Positions 23,391-34,419 are shown, numbered from the stretch's first letter. The stretch is DNA of 64,000 nt from Gnetum montanum (GCA_015680685.1 MNCI01004656.1:316718-380717); one strand, 5' to 3'. Notes: generated by a model from the letters alone, not told the origin. Program-made: numbers and translations.

Positions 23391-24340
23391 CAGTCAATCT
23401 AGAATATGCATTCTTGCAAAATAGTAAACCGATAATAATCAATGCCACTCTTGCTCCTGGGTAAAAGAAGAAGTTGCTAAGGATGGTGAATAAGTGATTG
23501 ACTACCTTTACATGGTCATATTCTGATTTAATAGGGATTGATCCTAGGGTATGCCAACATCAAATCTATATCGACCCTTCCATGAAGCCATGAAGATAGG
23601 CACAAAGACGATTGAATCCCAAACTTAAATAGATCGTCAAAGATGAAATTGAGCAATTGTTGAAGGTAAGATTCATCTATCCCATTGCAAATAGTGAGTG
23701 GGTTAGCCCACTCATTATTATGCCAAAAGGATGGTAAATGGAGGGTTTATATTGATTTTCGATTACGAAACATGGAAACCTTTAAGGATCATTTTCCACT
23801 TCCATTTGTGGACCAGGTGTTGGATACCATGTCAAAGCATTATTACTATAGCTTCTTGGATGGTTATAGTGGCTATAACCAAATCCAGATTGCACCAGAG
23901 GACCAGGGCAAGATAATTCTTATGAGCCCCTAGTGGACTTTCACATACAAGAAGATGCCCTTTGGCCTATGCAACATGCCCACAACCTTCCAATGCCTTG
24001 TCCTTAGCATCTTCTAGTAGTAAATTGACAATGGTGTAGAAGTTTTTATAGATGACTTCTCCACCTATGGGGCAACATTTGAGTAAGCCTTGGACTGCCT
24101 TGAGTAGGTTTTGAAGCGATGTGTAGAAACTAACTTACGGCTCAACTTGCAAAAGAGCCACCTAATGGTCCAAGAAGGCATTGTTTTGGGACATCAATTT
24201 TCACAAGTAGGGATTGAAGTGGATCTTGAGAAAATTAGGGTTATCCAAGGAATTACCAGTCAGTCAGGAACTATAAGGGATGTTTGGTCATTCCTTAGAC
24301 ACATTGGTTACTATCGATGCTTCATCGAGAATTTTTCAAA
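23391..24340 (+). pseudogene. reverse transcriptase of element D
   Basis: Reads LEYAFLQN, a DEIEQLLKV..IYPIANSEWVSP segment, WRVYIDFRLRN (23740-23772), FLDGYSGYNQIQIAPEDQ (23853-23906), MPFGLCN (23954-23974) and the active site VFIDDFSTYG (24041-24070). The active-site Asp pair is intact. LRLNLQKSHLMVQEGIVLGH and RHIGYYRCFIENFSKIA follow. Several TAG codons and frameshifts inactivate it. The sequence is of OTA type (SFLDGYSGYNQI, FMDDFSVYG-like). Confidence 0.88.
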
Positions 24341-24840
24341 GATCGCCAAGGCATTGGTGGAGCTGACCAAGAATGATGCCCCATTTGCCTAGACTAGGAA
24401 ATGTGAATCTGCATTCCAAACACTAAAGCAAAAACTCATAGAGACTCCAATTCTATGAGCCCTTGATTGGTCTAGACCATTTTACATCATGACAGATGCA
24501 TCTAATTATGCATTGGGAGCCATGTTCACATAGTTGGATGACCAAAAGAATCCATATTATGTCCACTGTGCAAGCCATAGTATTGTGGGTTCTTAGCTAA
24601 ATTACACCACCACCAAAAAGGAGTTAATAGTAGTGGTGTTCACCTTGGAAAATTTCTATCACTATGTGCTCGAATATAAGGTGTTTATGCATACGGATCA
24701 CAATGCCATCTAGTTCATCATACGGTGGCTCATGATTCTTCAAGAATTCAATATTAATATGGTAGAAAAAAAGGGAATTGATAATGTGGTGGCCAGTCAC
24801 TTGTCTTGGTTACAATGGAATAGCACAAAGGAAGAGAGCC
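24341..24840 (+). pseudogene. RNase H of element D
   Basis: Reads SAFQTLKQKLIETPIL, FYIMTDASNYALGA (24481-24522, first catalytic Asp present), YTTTKKEL (catalytic Glu region, Glu retained), KVFMHTDHNAI (24679-24711, Asp retained) and NVVASHLSWLQW in place of the usual DxLSR end. It would degrade RNA in RNA/DNA hybrids. Stops at 24391, 24531 and elsewhere. Confidence 0.8.
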
Positions 24841-24989
24841 CACTCTCTAACTAGTTTCCAGACGAACTTCTCTTTGCTGGAGTAGTCATGAAGGAGGTTA
24901 ATTCAGAAGTGAATTTGATTAATGACATCCTTACCTATATTCTTATACAAGAGCTACCAAAAAATCTGGATCATTGAAAAAAATAACAA

Positions 24990-26165
24990 TTTCTTCATAG
25001 AGCCAAGCACTTCATGGAAATTAATGGATCCCTTTACAAGGTGTGTGTAGATGGCTTGGTTCGATGGTGCATCCTTGATGCAGATGAACTGCACATCCTC
25101 CAAGATGCTCATGAGGGCCCTTGTGGGGGTCATTATGTAGGAAGGTTCATGGCCATTAAGATCCTACTCATAGGATACTACTGGCCTACACTCTTCAAAG
25201 ATGCTCAATGATTCGTTCACTCTTGTGATCGATATCAAAGAGATGGTGGGATGACAACAAGAATGGAGGGACCTCAATAGTGGATTTAGCCATTCAAACC
25301 CTTTGACATTTGGGGCATCAACTTCATGGGCCCCATCACACCCATGTCAAATGGGAAGGTGTACATCATTGTTGTGGTGGACTACTACACCAAGTGGGCA
25401 AAGGCAGTAGTTCTTAACAACTGTTCCTCAACCGTAGCCATGCAGTTTGTCGAACAGCAAATCATGAATAGGTTTGGGGTGCCGTGTGCACTCATTTCAA
25501 ACAATGGCACTCACTTCACAGGTGCTACTTTTTGTAAATTCATGCAGCATTTGGGAGTAGAACATAAATTAACAACACCCTATCACCCCCAAGACAATGG
25601 GCAAGCTAAGGTCACAAACCAGGAGATTACAAAAATTCTAACTGGGATGATTAGCAAATATAGGAGGGATTGGAGCACAAAAATTAATGATGCCCTATGG
25701 GCGTACCACTCAACTAGGAAACTTTCTATAGGCTACTTCCCTTACGAGTTGGTGTATGCAAAACTACTAATGATCTTGATTCAGGTAGAACTTTGTACAC
25801 TATCCATTGCAACTAACTTAGGTCTTGACTTATCCATAGCACAATGTGAACAAATCATCAACTTAAATGTGCTAGATGAGAATCGATTGGTAGCCCTATC
25901 ATCAAATGAGGTGCATAAGGAATATAATAAACAATGTCATGACCTTAGGATTTGGGAGGTAACATTTCAATGTGAAGATAAGGTTCTTTATTGGAACCCC
26001 AGACATGTGCAGCAATGGACCAAGTTTCAAACACTGTGGGAGGGACCTTATATTATTTCCAAGACCTTTCCATTTGGAGCCCTACTCATACACAAACCTA
26101 ACAAGCCAACCAAAAAATAGTTGGTAAACATGCAGTAATTAAAACCCTTCCATGAACTACACCAA
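24990..26165 (+). pseudogene. integrase of element D, catalytic Asp and Glu replaced
   Basis: The zinc-binding region (LQDAHEGPCGGHYVGR ... HSCDRYQRDGG, 25093-25260) has the last Cys changed to Tyr. IWGINFMGP leads into the core: VVDYYTKWAKAV (first Asp codon 25380-25382), then ISNNGTHF, where Asp is Asn (25500-25502), then, exactly 36 residues later, Lys (25608-25610) where DX35E needs Glu. The C-terminal part (KFQTLWEGPYIISKTFPFGALLIHKP) has no chromodomain. The stretch 25326-26120 is open for 264 codons, the longest surviving pol frame in D. Confidence 0.88.
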
Positions 26166-27814
26166 ACCAGTGTTGCTACCATTTCGTTGAATGGTCAACC
26201 ACATTCTGTCTTTCAAATCTTCTCCTCCAAGCTTAGTTGTGGGGGAGATCGCTACCCATACTAAAATAGTTGAATGGGCCTCTTAGGTATTTTCTTTATT
26301 TTTTGTTTTACACCATTGTTTTTATGTTTGAATTTTCATACCTACTCTTTATCTTTCTTATATATATAGATATATTTCACCTTTATTCATTCTGTTCTAT
26401 TTTATGTTAGTTATTCCCCTCTGTCTATTTTTGCTAATAAAGCTATCTTATTACCATAGGATGTGATGGTCTGATGGTTGCGCCCAATGGGGACATGCTT
26501 GTTATGGTTGCCTACTATATCTAGTTCTCACCTTAGCATTTTGGTTTTAGGAAGCTAAGTTATACATTCATTTCATTTAATAGGTAGTGAGTCCATGTCA
26601 TCCACCCATCCACACACTCTATGATTTTCCCTATTTTGGAAACATGCAATCCCTCTTTCATTCAAAATAACTTTAAATAATTTATGGCTTGCATAGTTTC
26701 CCAACTTGAGAAGGATCCAATGGGTTGAACAATGTGTGATTTCAAGGGAATGCAACATTATTTATGCTTTTCTATTCCCTTATATGCAAACATGTTCTTA
26801 TGAACTTCTTACCATTCCATATCCCTTCATAATTGGAAGCTACATAGCAATCTATCCTTGCATGGTGAGGTTCTCATCCTTCAAAAAAAAAAAAAAAAAC
26901 AAACAAAAAAATGATGAGGATTCAAAGCACACCACTTGGACAAAATTAAATCGATGTGCAAATGCTTGGGTCTTTGCACGTTGTGGTTCCTAGTTGAAAA
27001 GAAATAAAACAAACAAAAAAAAAGAAAAAAACATGGGAATTCAAAGCACACACCTTAGACCAACCCTAAAGGGCTACAAGCACTAGTTATGGGACTTGTC
27101 TTGTCCCCTCTAAATCAAGCCCTTTCTCACTTCCTATATCTCATCTATTTTGGAATGGTAGTTATTTTATGACAGCACTCTCATGTTTCAAGGGATGGAC
27201 TAGTCTTATAATTTTGATGTGAATTCATTGAACATGGTTGGTTTTGGTCTAGATTGAGGATGGGTCCTACCAGGTCACTTAATCATGAACTTCACAAGGG
27301 ATTTCATGTAACCATGATTAGCAATTCCATTTCACATGTTCCAGTTCCTTCCTCAATTACTCTCCATTATTCACCTCATTACCAATTTTATGTTTTGATC
27401 ATTTGCCTTGATTTGATAGAACTTGTAAATCCTTCAATTGGTTCTTGTGGGTGTGAGTATTAACTTCTGATGGCCATTAATTAACTATTGGGCCCACGAA
27501 CTCCTATGTTGATGATGTGCAAGGGCACATAAGGCTAAAGACTACTATGGGAAGGACTCACTTGCACATGCTTTGGTCCTAGTTGTAAATCTCCTAACCC
27601 TTTGATATAGTTGGTCAACCATTTTTATGCTACCCATCATCTAGCTCTTCATCCACCAAGTCCCCTATAATGACATTCTCCTAACTTTGACTCTTCGTTT
27701 GACATGAACATCCCTTCCTTATTATTCCATGATGTTCTCAGGTCTCTTAGCTTTCGCATGACTCCAGTTGTGTGCCACAACTCGTAGATTTGGGCCTTTA
27801 CTTCATTATTCAAT
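26166..27814 (+). other. post-pol spacer of element D
   Basis: It opens with the G-rich box CTTAGTTGTGGGGGAG (26232-26247). It is T-rich with A-runs at 26883 and 27012, each followed by a copy of ATTCAAAGCACAC, so that part is locally duplicated. No gene is seen; small ORFs are not conserved in C or E. Confidence 0.6.
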
Positions 27815-27960
27815 GGTGGTAAACGTAGCTAAATAGCTACATTAACGCAGCCCTATATACGTAGCGCCCTACGTCAACGTAGCCCCATTTACCCAGCCCC
27901 ATTGAGACAATGACTAAACCCCTATATATACATGCGTTATGCCTTAGAATGTTTTCCATT
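27815..27960 (+). promoter_or_regulatory. U3-like motif array and TATA box inside element D
   Basis: GTAGCTAAATAGCTAC, TACGTAGCG, CTACGTCAACGTAGC and related words are packed into about 80 bp. CCTATATATACATGCG (27933-27948) follows, 100 bp before the accessory coding region. The layout copies the LTR U3 regions here, but no LTR boundary (TGATRA) or U5 is present. It may be an internal promoter for the accessory ORF or a fragment of another LTR; both are inferences. Confidence 0.4.
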
Positions 27961-28059
27961 TGCTCATAACGCTAGGGGATTTTTTCAAGTTTTCCACATC
28001 CAATCTTCTTCCTGAGCACATCACCATCCTACTGCTTATCCACATCTACTTGTTCCTTC

Positions 28060-31000
28060 ACTCTTTTGCTACTAGAGGTATGCTCTACCTCATGGGGGCC
28101 TATGATTTGATAGATTGGGACATGATGGCTAATCAAAGCTTAACGCATCCTAGGAACACGATGGCTAATTAAAGCGTAAAGCACCACCCTAGGGTAATCC
28201 AAACACCTAGGGACATGATAATCCAAATACCTAGGGTTAATCAAAATACCACCTTAGATCACACAAAATGTAAGTGTCACTATCATAGCCAAGCCATCAT
28301 GAGAAGGTATCTTATGCCATTTTGGGGCAACATGCACATATTTTAATTTGTGGTTATGCTATGAGGAGGAATTACCAAAACCAAGACATCCAAGGGAGGA
28401 AGGACTATCACAACCTTGGGAGAAATGACCTAGAACTAAATGGGGATGGGCCACGCAACCTCAAGAGCACATAGAGCGCTCACATGCAACTAGCCCTCTC
28501 TGTGAGGAACCTGACATGGAATCTGTTTGTCAAATTCCTAAAGAAGAGGTTCCCATAGAATAATCATGGGGGGACAAGACTCCAACAAGAGTTCCAAGGC
28601 TTGAGGTCAACTTGACCAGGGCCTACCTTAATACTATCATGCCAAAAGAGCTTCAATGAATGGTCCTTCAAGAGTTAAGCTTCAGACCATTCCTAGAAAG
28701 TGCACTAGAGGAAGTCAAAACTTAGCTATAGAATTCTCCCATGTGGCCAATCATCACATCTAGTGGTGAGTGGTACTTAGGGAAAACCTATCTTTTCTAG
28801 ACAAATTGACAGTTGAGGTTGTGAGTAAGAATCAAAGATATCCATGTATCTTACTCTATAGAGGCAATCACGCAAGCCCTTGCATTTCCTGAGACCAGGG
28901 TTGATGTGATAGAAATTTCCAGACAAGCAGACCCCAAGGTAAAAACGGAGTGGACTAGGTGATGTTATGGGGTGGACTATAAAGAGTTCGGCACATTGAC
29001 CACCACATAATGAGTTTACTCCAAAATTTCATCTTACCACTTAAATCCAATGGTAAGACCCAACAAAATCACTACCTTCTCTACTCGTGCATGTGCCACC
29101 TTAAGTGGGAAATTTCCCATTAACCTATCACACTTACTCTTCTTAGAAATTGAGAAACGGTTCATGAGAAATGAATGTGGAAGGCGAGCTTTACCCTTTC
29201 CTTGCCTCATTAGAAAACTATGCAAATGGGCATGGATAACCTGATTTGCCAATGACATACTCCATCATGCTCTAGTTGCCTCATGGCATGAGATGATGAA
29301 AGATAAAACATCTTCCACAACAAGAATAGAGGAAGAGTAGCCATCACCTCCACCATCCACACTAGCAACAGGGTCAAACTCATGCATGATCGTAGAGCAC
29401 ATACACAAGATCCAATAGTCACTCCTATGTCAACAGAAGCAATAGGCAGGAACTAGCGGTGGTGGAGACCCTTCAGTGTACCATCCTACCTTGAGCCATC
29501 TAGAGAAAGTGGCTTGATCTGTGAGCCTGTTGGAGAGGGCAGGGCCGATGCTTTTAGCTACATGAACACAAGTGCCCACAAGAATAAACCCTAGCACTTG
29601 AGAAGTAATAGTGTCACTAACCCAACAATTATTTTCAGAAATTTTAGGGAATGCTGCTACTTTCTTGATGCGTTTGGAGGAGGGTGAAGGGGAAATTGTC
29701 TTGGTAATGTAGCATCAAGGATACGAAGTTGCGGTAGACATGGTCATCGATATAATCGCCATGGATATTAATGCACCTGCAATGCCTATACTGGATGTAC
29801 ATGGGCTTAGAGATGTGTAGTGTCTATAGGTACTCAGAGTGGTAGACTTAGTCTAGCACAACACAAAGAATTTTTGGACCAACTGGTGGAAACTAGGCAA
29901 CCACTTCCGAATATCTTCAACCTTTTGGAAAAAATCACTACAACCTAGTAGGAGCTACTTTTCGGAAAAAGGCAAATGCCTCATTCTAGAGGGGCAACTG
30001 GAAGTAGCTCAGGCAGATAATCAACGCTTAGTTGCAGAGGTTGCCCAACTGAGGGTCCAACTTGACGATCTAGTGATAAGCAACCATGAAGTCACCACAG
30101 ATGAAGCTCTTCAATAACTTCAAATCAAACTCGAATAGGTCGAGTACAAATGACAGTCAGCGATCTTCAACAAGTCCTTAGTGGAAGCACATTCTTATCA
30201 TCTAGATAAAGACTTGACAGAGGTTCATCAGGAAAATGTTGGGTTGATCGTTGAAGTTCATTTCCTGTGCAATGTTGGTCTCAAAAATCAACAAATGAAG
30301 GATTTTATATACCAACAATAGAAGGAGTTGGCTAGGGTAAACACCGATGTAAGGAGATTAGCTACCGAGAATTGCAATCTATCAATGGAGGAAGTTTTAG
30401 CCTTGTGATAGAAAATAACCATTGAGATTGTTGCTTGGAAAAATGAGCCCTCAAGTTTGAATGAGTGAAAAATCACTACACGAACCAATTGGGGTTGCAA
30501 AAAGAGGTTAACGAAAGAGAAATCCAACTCACAAAGCTAAGATGAATGAAGCCCTCCAATAGCTCAAGGAAGGAGGCAAGGTGTGGCAACCCATCTTTGA
30601 TGGGTTAAATGCCTACAACCAAGTTGAGATTCATCTCAAGGAGCTGCAAATTGAAGAAATGATAGAATAAATGGAACTAGCCAACCCTCATTATGCAAAC
30701 CTTGCCATGCTTATAGCTAGGAGGTTGTGTTCAGACCTTGAGAAGCAAATGGCCACCTTGTATTTGCTATACGAGGGTGAGTTCAAGGCACATAAGGAGA
30801 TAGAGTAAAATCTAGAAACAGCAAATGTGGAACTCGAAGTTCTTCACACTCTCTTTAAGGGGCAACGCTTTATTGCGGAGAACCTAGCCTAATGAATGGA
30901 TGATCACTAGTGGCTGCAAGCATCAATCTAAGTGTTTGACATCAAACGAAAACAATTTGCAGCCTAGTTCATCAATTTAAAGGAGCTCTTCCCTATGTTT

Positions 31001-31229
31001 CCATGTCCTTGGGAAGTTCTTATTCTAGCACACATTGGCAAAGCAGCTTGCATTGTGAACAAACCTAGAAGTAAGGAGGACAAAATGAGGCCTCTGTTGG
31101 AGGCTTCCAATTAACTCTGGAAATTGCAACAGCTGTAGGACAACCACAACCACCGCCTCAACCACCATTTGCACCTGAAGTTGGTGAGGGCCCATCAAAA
31201 CCACTGCCACTAGGAACTGTATGATCTTC
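28060..31229 (+). pseudogene. accessory 3' coding region of element D (env-like position)
   Basis: It starts after GCTACTAGAGGTATGCTC (28068-28085). In order: a repeat-rich leader (28118-28250); MWPIITSSGEWYLGKTYLF with one substitution-type stop (28743-28800); IKDIHVSYSIEAITQALAF (28828-28890); YHLNPMVRPNK then RACATLSGKFPINLS, LEIEKRF and ALPFPCLIRKLCKWAW (29035-29240, open for 64 codons); a Leu/Gln/Glu-rich coiled-coil stretch (QLEVAQADNQRLVAEVAQL, 29995-30051, and on to 30900); FINLKELFP..PCPWEVLILAHIGK (30970-31040); and a Pro-rich tail ending at TGA 31227-31229. The FP.LI..LC block and its surroundings resemble the 'putative plant transposon protein' domain (recalled, not searched). No signal peptide or fusion peptide seen. 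Function unknown. Confidence 0.65.
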
Positions 31230-31249
31230 TTTAGTAACTTCAACATCTC

Positions 31250-31250
31250 N
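31250..31250. other. single N between accessory region and PPT
   Basis: A lone N where element C has about 200 bp more sequence between the ORF end and the PPT, so a collapsed gap is possible. Confidence 0.6.
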
Positions 31251-31275
31251 ACAAACTTGAGGATGAATTTTCACT

Positions 31276-31289
31276 CAGTCATGAGGGTA
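31276..31289 (+). promoter_or_regulatory. PPT of element D
   Basis: CAGTCATGAGGGTA directly before the 3' LTR, preceded by GGATGAATTTTCACT as in B, C and E. Confidence 0.65.
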
Positions 31290-32180
31290 TGATGAAGTAT
31301 CCAGTCGTTGCATCGATTGGGCCATGTCGACGGAGCTTTGTTAACACAACCACGTCAATGGGTTCATGTCAATGCATCTCTCCAAGTGTTGACATGACCT
31401 CGCCAACGCAGATTCTATTTCTACTATAAATATGTGTGCACCTATTGCATTTATGACATTTGATGTTCAAGTTGTATCGAAGCCCTTGTAGTTTGTCTTT
31501 GTGAAAGAAAGAGTATTTTCCAAGTGCTCACAGTAGGAGTTTGGAGAGTGTATGACTCTTTATTCAAGCACTAATGTACCTGAGCCCATTAGCGTAACTG
31601 GCAATAAAGACAAGATTTTTGAACATTCCTTGCAGCATTTGGATTAAACTACTTAAGCATTGAAATTTTTTAATATTTTAAAATCTTAATAATTCTAAAA
31701 GCTTTTATCATTATCACTTTACAATTATAGTCCTTGTTATAGTTTATGAGAACCATAAGCACAACCCTCTTGAACATATATTGGACACTTGGCAACCCAG
31801 TGATGCCTAATGTTTGGTAACTCAATAGTGGTTTGGATATGCTTAGGATGTGCACGGAGGATGGGATCAGTTGTTTATGCTAGGGATAGTTAAGTGGTAG
31901 AGTAGAGCAATCATAAAATTAGATAGTCTTTCATTTTCTACATTAGAAAAATTAGACTTTAAGAATTAAAAGAAAACTTATAAAAATCAATGGCCTCAAT
32001 CTCACTCAACCATCGTTTAAATCATAAGTGAGGTTGGGAAGACAACGACCACTGTAACTGAGGTTTTGCTGGCTAGAATTCTATGTACATAAGTGCTTGC
32101 AGTCTTTGGAATTCAACCGGGTTACACGTGAATGCTCATGATTCGTATGGTTGGGTGTAGGGGTACCTTATCGCTCATCA
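31290..32180 (+). repeat. 3' LTR of element D
   Basis: An 891-bp LTR from TGATGAAG to GCTCATCA. TATAAATA is at 31425-31432, and the U3 of 135 bp has GTCAA/TTGAC-type words (CACGTCAATG, ATGTCAATG, GTGTTGACATG, GCCAACG). GGCAATAAAGACAAG (31600 region) may be the polyadenylation signal. Confidence 0.88.
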
Positions 32181-32185
32181 CAAAG
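32181..32185. repeat. target-site duplication of element D (right copy)
   Basis: CAAAG, identical to 19165-19169. Confidence 0.85.
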
Positions 32186-32330
32186 CCATAGTCTTTGACA
32201 ATTAATTTTAGTTGCACATGCTGTCTAGCTAGCTCCAGGGTACCCTTATTGCTATTTCTTTTCCAAAGCCATAGTCTTTGACAATTAATTTTAGTTGCAC
32301 ATGCTTTTCAGCTAGCTGTAGGGTTCATGG
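32181..32330. repeat. 83-bp tandem duplication in host DNA
   Basis: CAAAGCCATAGTCTTTGACA occurs at 32181 and again at 32264, and the repeat continues for about 55 bp with few changes. CTATTTCTTTTCCAAAG at 32252 also matches the left flank of element D (19153-19169). Element D therefore inserted in the first unit of a pre-existing tandem repeat. Confidence 0.75.
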
Positions 32331-34151
32331 CTATGCGCTAGGGATTCATGAATCCTATGAAAATTTTACGACTCGTGTGTGTTTGAAGGTGGAGCACAAA
32401 CAAAAGCACGTAAGATTCTCTATGGAATCCTTTAATTTAATTTAAATTAAAAAAAATATTTAATAGAAATAAAATGTGTAAAAAACTAAAAAATATTTAA
32501 TTTAAATATTTTATTATTTTGTAATTCATGTTCCTACTTGCAAACCCGTTTCAAGTCTTTGCATATGCTTGCATACCCAAATGCAAAATGAATCGTGAAT
32601 CCTCAATTCCTTGCTTCCAAGAATTAGATCTATTTGATGCATAGGTTCATGGGAATGCCATGTCAATTAAAACTAGATGCTATGCCATAATAAAAAATAA
32701 TGCATGACAAATAACATATGTTGTGACCATTTGATAACTTTAAATATTAACCATGCTCCAATTGACGGAACCCTAAGGGTTAAACAAAAACGAAAACTAA
32801 ATCTTTGGCATGGATCAAATGGAATATGAACATGAATAACAGCATCACACTGGGCATTTGAATGCGCAGACCATTTTTTCTGTACTTCATTAGAAACCTG
32901 AGCGAGCGTCGGTTGTTAAGTTAGGTTTAATTTTCCGTGGGTACTCGTCCCAAACACACAAACCAGGAATGAGGCATTCCATGTGCATGAGTAGATTTTC
33001 TTTCGTTTTATTAAACATGTTAGATTTAATCTATCTTAGAACCGTAAATTACCCATCAAAGTTTTAAAATTAATTTCATAGGTTTGTAAACATTAAAAAA
33101 AATATTGAACGGTTATAAAATATTAACCTTCTTATGTTTTCCTGGATAATACAATATTGAACTTCAAAACATTTTTAAAATGGTGTACGTTTTAGATGAA
33201 GCTGATAATATTTCACCTTTAAAAAAAATGGACCGTATACTTCACTATGGAACAGTCCTCAAAAAATGGACCGTATACTTCACTATGGACCGTAGGTAGA
33301 ATGTTATATATGAATACTATCTGCAAAATGACTGACGATAACCCATCAACGTTGCAGACAATGTAACTTTGAATTTGCAAGCAAGCTTTGGTTTTGTTTA
33401 ACCTAGGGTGCTCTGCTGACTGTATGTATGAATCCTGCCAAAACCGGAAAAGATAATATGGCTTAGCTTTAGGCGAAGTCGCTATTATGGTACCTGTCTC
33501 ATTGTCATTGGTTACTTTAATTGTTAATGTTCCTTTGTTAGTTTAATTTTCGTGGTTCACTAAGACTGCGATGCCTTCACATTGCAAATATGTTACACTG
33601 TATCACATCATAAGAAGGATAAGAGTCAAGAATTCTACCGCAAAGATTTTACTTTAAAAGAAATGTATATGGTGTGCTGTGACCCTGCAGGCATACATCA
33701 TACCTCGTGAAATGCGTAGTGAAATGCCTAGATTATTATTGTTGTGATGGCTTTTTTCATGTAACAAGTAAAGTGCATTTATTACAGGCATGGTACAGAT
33801 GACAATGCCTTTACATTGGAAAACAATGTTTCATTGTAAAAGTCAAGATAGCAATCTAAACTCTACCTCATAAACCTTATCTTTTTACAATGGCAATCGG
33901 AACTCCAATCATAAACCTTATCTTTTTATGATGTACCTAACTCACATTTATTGTAAAATTTGTAGATTGATGGTTAAAACATAAGGAATAAACATTGTAA
34001 TTAGAGAGAAAGAGTGTAATTGTTACAACAGATTTTGTGGATCAAGGATGTAATGCTACAAGATTATAAAGGATATTAATTTCTATAGTCCATGTTTCTG
34101 CTGCATTATTGTGAATACGCAGCAAGTTGCAATACTTTTTGTGTGTTACAG
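32331..34151. other. host DNA upstream of the carbonic anhydrase exons
   Basis: AT-rich. It would be intron if the gene extends upstream. I looked for upstream alpha-CA exons (HWHSPSEH, QSPI, signal peptide) and found none. Two short tandem repeats are present: ATGGACCGTATACTTCACTA at 33229 and 33269, and ATAAACCTTATCTTTTTA near 33870 and 33911. Confidence 0.55.
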
Positions 34152-34419
34152 GTACGACATGGAGGCGCATCTGGTTCACCACGCGGGAGATAAGAAAGCT
34201 GTGATCGGAATCCTGTACGAGTATGGTAGCGATGATTTATTCCTGAAGAAACTGGAGAAATACATTCCATTTCTGAAGATCACGGAGGAGCTCGATATAG
34301 GGCTTGTTAACCCTATGGATCTGGTGTATGATGACTGGAAAACAAACTATTACACATACAACGGCTCTCTTACAACCCCTCCTTCCACTGAAGGTGTCTT
34401 CCGGATACTACTTCCCATC
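34152..34419 (+). CDS. alpha carbonic anhydrase, antepenultimate exon
   Basis: The exon lies between acceptor TTACAG and donor GTAAG. After one base completing a codon (Arg in the family) it reads 89 codons without a stop: YDMEAHLVHH...AVIGILYEYG...GLVNPMDLVY...NYYTYNGSLTTPPSTEGV...LLPI. Alpha-CAs hydrate CO2 at a zinc held by three His. The third zinc ligand (first His of EAHLVH), the Glu two residues before it and the catalytic Thr of SLTTPP are present. The first two zinc His (HWH) would be in a missing upstream exon. The usual Cys of TTPPCTE, which forms a disulfide in many plant members, is Ser. No ATG start belongs here; the upstream ATG at 34111 lies in the intron. It is intact, unlike all neighbouring genes. 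Confidence 0.9.

Larger units (their letters stand above)
19170..32180 (+). mobile_element. LTR retrotransposon D, complete 13-kb OTA gypsy with accessory 3' region
   Basis: Both LTRs (the left one cut by the gap), a perfect CAAAG duplication, gag, protease, RT, RNase H, integrase, spacer, accessory coding region and PPT are all in order on the plus strand. At 13 kb it is long for a gypsy element because of the 5 kb between integrase and 3' LTR. The YIDD-type RT motif is present as FIDD. All genes carry stops and the integrase has lost two catalytic acids, so it is dead. It inserted into the first copy of an 83-bp tandem duplication in host DNA. Confidence 0.88.

Noticed and set aside
25950-26165. 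Chromodomain after the integrase
   Set aside because: The C-terminus ends soon after the GPYII/FPFGA region in D and E, with no aromatic-rich chromodomain; with the tRNA-Asp PBS this points to OTA, not chromovirus.
28060-31229. Envelope gene in the accessory region
   Set aside because: No signal peptide, furin-type site, fusion peptide or transmembrane segment can be seen; coiled coil alone is not enough.
33222-33300. Repeated ATGGACCGTATACTTCACTA as a regulatory element
   Set aside because: Only two copies in a possible intron; a simple local duplication is enough to explain it.
34111-34151. ATG at 34111 as start of the carbonic anhydrase
   Set aside because: The in-frame bases before 34152 are intron: TTACAG is a good acceptor, the family begins this exon at (R)YDLE, and the residues before it match nothing.
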